Assembly: GCA_039977295.1 (NCBI GenBank)
Contig: JBDWDN010000003.1
Coordinates: forward strand, 1 to 64,000
Direction: 5' to 3'
From: Hellea sp039977295
Lineage (GTDB): Bacteria > Pseudomonadota > Alphaproteobacteria > Caulobacterales > Maricaulaceae
DNA: 64,000 nucleotides
How positions within the stretch are numbered: the stretch's first letter is position 1; each line of letters opens with the position of its first letter. A program made the translations under genes and the position numbers. The notes beneath the pieces were generated by a model. It was not told the DNA's origin and made no database searches. It saw only the letters and a program-made list of their open reading frames with translations. Below, in pieces: positions 61,198 to 64,000 of the stretch.

Positions 61198-63084
61198 TTA
61201 GGACAAGCCGCCATTGGGTTCAAAGTCGGGAAGCAGGGCCTTTAAGGCTTTACGAATTGCGGGCCTATTACGGCGCGTTAAAGCCTCAAGTAATTTATCT
61301 ACGCGGCGCAGGACAGAGGCGGAGTCTGTCATTTCTCCTGTAAAATGCAAGACGCCTTTAACATATGTGGTCTGTAGGGTTTCATCTTCGCCCGTCAGAT
61401 ATTCCGTTATTTTTTCGCCGGGGCGCAGGTCAATATAATCAATCTTAATATCCCGGTCAGGCACAAAGCCGCGCAGACGAATGAGCTGCCGCGCGAGCCG
61501 CGCTATATTCACAGGCTCTCCCATTTCAAGCACATAGATAGAGGCTTTGCGCTGGGATTGATTTTCATTGAGCGCCGCCGCTTGCAAGACCAAAGCCGCC
61601 GCTTCTTCGGTTGTCATAAAATAGCGGTTCACTTCCTTATGCGTTACGGTCACGGGCCCGCCGCGCGCGATTTGTTCTTCGAATAAAGGCACGACAGAGC
61701 CAGCCGAAGCTAGCACATTACCAAAACGCACGGCAGATGCCGACAGGCCCGCTTCTTCAACTTCGGAGGCCATGGTCAACATTTCAACAATGCGTTTACT
61801 TGCGCCCATGATATTGCTGGGGTCAACGGCTTTATCGGTCGAAATAAGCGTAAAGCTTTTGGCTTTATATTTTAAGGCCAAATCAATGACATTTTTGGTG
61901 CCGCCGACATTGTTTTTGAGCGTTTCAATGGGATTAGTTTCGCCTAACGGCACATGCTTAAAAGCGGCGGCGTGTAAAATAATTTCAGGCTTATGGGTTT
62001 TAAAAATTTCTTCCATCCGCGCGGCGTCACACACATCCCCCAAATGCACGCCCCACTCCGTTGCATTATCATCGGGTAATAGATCGAATAAGAGCTGATC
62101 TAATTTATAGAGATTAAATTCGGAGTTATCGACAAGCACCATTTTGCTGGGCGACAGGGCAGAAATTTGCCGTGACAATTCAGATCCAATAGATCCGCCT
62201 GCCCCGGTTATCATCACGCGGCGGCCTTTTACCATGCGCATAACGGGGCCAATATCGAGCGCGCGCGCTTCGCGGCCAATAAGGTCAGCCGCTTCAAAGG
62301 GCGACAAAGTTTCGCCGGGGTTACGCGCGATTCGCGCAAGCGGCGCGCCGATTTCAGAGGCCGTTTTGACAAGTTGGTAAGCTTGGGCGCGATCAGGGGT
62401 CACATCCGTTGCAATCAGCATCGGCTTGTTCTCTCGGTCGATTCCCAGCCGTGCATAAACTTTGGGAAGTGTTTTTAAATTGCCTATCACAGGGACGCCG
62501 CGAATAGAGCGCCCTTGATAGCTGTCATCCGTATCAATCAATCCACGAATATTATATCCTGGACCGCCATCCTTACGGTAACTATCCCTAAGATAGGTAT
62601 AAAGCGAGGCGCCCGTTCCAATCAAAACTGCGTCTTTGCGCTTACCGCCCCGGCTCTGAAACAATCCGCGAATATCACCATTGCGAACAAGCATAACGCT
62701 GAGGCGGCTCACGGAGAGCAATACAAAAAACAGAGCGCCTGCGATTAAAGGCGCCGAGCGGGGGAAATGCTCTGCGCGGTTCACGAAGAGAAATAATATT
62801 AGAGGCGTTAGCACAGCGGCTAAAAATACACCTTCGAGAAGTTTTCGAATATCCGAGATAGAGGTGAACCGCCAAATCGCGCGGTGCACGCCGATAAACA
62901 TCCATATTCCCGCAACAAGGCCCATCATGATAAGACCCGCATTTTCATCGACATTATTGGGAATAGGCTTATTCAAAAAATCATAGCGCCATTGAATAGC
63001 GCCATACATACATAGCCCGCCCAAGACGGCGTCAAATATGATAACCAACGCCTTGGTTATCCAGGGGAGACGCATGAAACTCAT
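61198..63084 (-). CDS. CapD/WbpM-type nucleotide-sugar 4,6-dehydratase/epimerase
   Basis: This 628-residue membrane-anchored enzyme makes a deoxyamino-sugar precursor for surface polysaccharide. Four N-terminal helices (about 1-125) are followed by a CoA-binding-like domain (KDAVLIGTGASLYTYL) and a Rossmann SDR domain starting MITGAGGSIGSELSRQ. The active-site segment is STDKAVDPSNIMGASKRIVE, with Met where ordinary SDRs have Tyr; this is characteristic of the WbpM/FlaA1 class. Its ATG overlaps the heparinase stop (ATGA), so translation is coupled. No other polysaccharide gene is in the window. Confidence 0.92.
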   Translation of the reverse strand: MSFMRLPWITKALVIIFDAVLGGLCMYGAIQWRYDFLNKPIPNNVDENAGLIMMGLVAGIWMFIGVHRAIWRFTSISDIRKLLEGVFLAAVLTPLILFLFVNRAEHFPRSAPLIAGALFFVLLSVSRLSVMLVRNGDIRGLFQSRGGKRKDAVLIGTGASLYTYLRDSYRKDGGPGYNIRGLIDTDDSYQGRSIRGVPVIGNLKTLPKVYARLGIDRENKPMLIATDVTPDRAQAYQLVKTASEIGAPLARIARNPGETLSPFEAADLIGREARALDIGPVMRMVKGRRVMITGAGGSIGSELSRQISALSPSKMVLVDNSEFNLYKLDQLLFDLLPDDNATEWGVHLGDVCDAARMEEIFKTHKPEIILHAAAFKHVPLGETNPIETLKNNVGGTKNVIDLALKYKAKSFTLISTDKAVDPSNIMGASKRIVEMLTMASEVEEAGLSASAVRFGNVLASAGSVVPLFEEQIARGGPVTVTHKEVNRYFMTTEEAAALVLQAAALNENQSQRKASIYVLEMGEPVNIARLARQLIRLRGFVPDRDIKIDYIDLRPGEKITEYLTGEDETLQTTYVKGVLHFTGEMTDSASVLRRVDKLLEALTRRNRPAIRKALKALLPDFEPNGGLS

Positions 63085-64000
63085 TTGCGAGCCTCAAGTT
63101 TTCTGAAGGACCAACGTACGCGGTTACTACGGGTCTCGCCGTCACTGTCGCAAAATGCGCTTCCGGAGATTACGATTTGTTGGCATTTAACAGGTTTATT
63201 TCCCTCGCCGAGATAAACCGACCCTTCTAGCGTTAAAGGTCCGCCATCTGTGCGGAAACGCCACCCTGCTTTGCCGCCTTGAACAAGCAAGGCGCTTTGT
63301 TGATCTTGAGACAGACTAACCCGTACATCAGGATGGAAATGAAACCGTATTTGAAACGGCTTTTCTGCATTGCTAAGCGGCACAGCGCCGAGCGGCACAA
63401 AGAGACTATCCTCGCCTCGAATATCATCGCCGTCGATTGACATGTAAAACCGGCGGCGATGCGAAAGACCTGTTTCTTCGCGGTAACCATCATGCGAAGA
63501 TTCGAGCCAAGTACCTGATACTTGTTCCTTGCGCGTCGCGCTGACAGGGCCAGCTTCAATAGCGACGACGTCGCCGAGGCGTTTGGAGCCCCAGCCCTCT
63601 TTGAGCAGGCGTCCCGCAGACCGGTCATCAAAAACTAATGTGCTATGCGCGGCCGTTGCGCGAACAGCGCGGCGGAAACTCTGCGGTTGTCCCTCATTCC
63701 ATCCGCAATTAACAACGAGGCGACCTAAGGCTGTAGAGAGTTCAAAAGCTAAGGGCGCGAGATGAGCATTTTCGTCAAAGGGACGCGGCGTTGTCTTGCC
63801 TGTATCAATCATCAACACAGTGCCTTCAGCCTCTATGCGTTGATAGCCCGTATGGGGGCAATAACCGAATGATTTAGCCGTAGTTTTAGGCGCGGCTTTC
63901 ATAATCGCTTTTAGGCGTGCAGCGGTGCCTTCTCCGCTACCATTGAAACTCACGAGCTTTCCGTCGCCAGCCGTGAAAAATGGAATAACGGGGGCTAGGC
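63081..64000 (-). CDS. Heparinase II/III family protein, 5' end cut by window edge
   Basis: About 305 C-terminal residues are visible; the frame is open to the right edge. The segment HLAPLAFELSTALGRLVVNC, then RATAAHSTLVFDDRSAGRLL and SSHDGYREETGLSHRRRFYM, is the C-terminal beta-sandwich of the heparinase II/III-like family with the conserved His residues. The family cleaves uronic-acid-containing polysaccharides in the periplasm; in many alphaproteobacteria such a gene stands next to purH. Here the CapD-type gene lies between. A GTG at 63953 is internal, since upstream residues (VIPFFTAGDGKLV) are family-like. Confidence 0.85.
   Translation of the reverse strand, partial: LAPVIPFFTAGDGKLVSFNGSGEGTAARLKAIMKAAPKTTAKSFGYCPHTGYQRIEAEGTVLMIDTGKTTPRPFDENAHLAPLAFELSTALGRLVVNCGWNEGQPQSFRRAVRATAAHSTLVFDDRSAGRLLKEGWGSKRLGDVVAIEAGPVSATRKEQVSGTWLESSHDGYREETGLSHRRRFYMSIDGDDIRGEDSLFVPLGAVPLSNAEKPFQIRFHFHPDVRVSLSQDQQSALLVQGGKAGWRFRTDGGPLTLEGSVYLGEGNKPVKCQQIVISGSAFCDSDGETRSNRVRWSFRKLEARK

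Overview
The window looks like a chromosomal segment of a marine-type alphaproteobacterium of the Caulobacterales/Maricaulales kind (Hyphomonadaceae or Robiginitomaculaceae-like). The evidence is a GcrA cell-cycle regulator gene, GANTC (CcrM-type) sites upstream of it and in a dense intergenic cluster, an UrcA-family periplasmic protein, an ABA4-like membrane protein, the bolA / J-domain / cobS / cobT neighbourhood, a dapF...mtaB-ftsY cluster, and base composition near 50% G+C. No rRNA, tRNA, CRISPR array, integrase or transposase was seen. Both edges cut genes: pspA on the left, a heparinase II/III-like gene on the right.

Layout. 1-2.2 kb is a phage-shock locus: pspA and two small proteins on the minus strand, facing pspF. 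2.2-7.4 kb holds a molybdopterin oxidoreductase, a beta-lactamase-fold serine hydrolase whose membrane tail is cut off by an in-frame TGA, a CitE-like lyase and gcrA. 7.8-11.7 kb holds an ABC-2 permease, argD, an UrcA-family protein and argF. 11.9-20.2 kb encodes cell-surface and secreted proteins: two SIMPL-domain proteins, PhoD and a 1345-residue RTX protein. 20.3-24.3 kb is bolA facing the J-domain/cobS/cobT set, followed by a 680-base non-coding stretch with five GANTC sites, a strong terminator and a palindromic repeat. 24.9-33.7 kb holds a deiminase, a PLP decarboxylase, DUF1415, the iron pair bfr/bfd with repeated operator-like boxes, and an epimerase-monooxygenase fusion. 33.9-47 kb is mostly envelope, transport and peptidase genes. 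47.1-53.8 kb is dapF, a methyltransferase, mtaB, ftsY, a thioesterase, yciB and a TerB-like gene. 54.3-64 kb is acnA, a LysR gene, small envelope genes, two palindromic repeat elements, purH, a CapD-type dehydratase and the heparinase-like gene.

Themes. Most genes are housekeeping. The most notable signals are regulatory: (1) several genes (pspF, the deiminase, the PLP decarboxylase, bfd, dapF, probably the TPR gene) have -35/-10 hexamers placed so that transcription would begin at the start codon, with no ribosome-binding site, i.e. predicted leaderless mRNAs; (2) a PspF that lacks the GAFTGA sigma-54 contact loop, with no -24/-12 promoter visible nearby; (3) tandem DnaA-box-like sites upstream of gcrA; (4) a family of Fur-like boxes around bfr and bfd, one overlapping a perfect TTGACA; (5) an unassigned intergenic transcript candidate after cobT; (6) several small palindromic elements, one with an 8-bp direct repeat at the end of purH. 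No clearly new defence or biosynthetic system was found.
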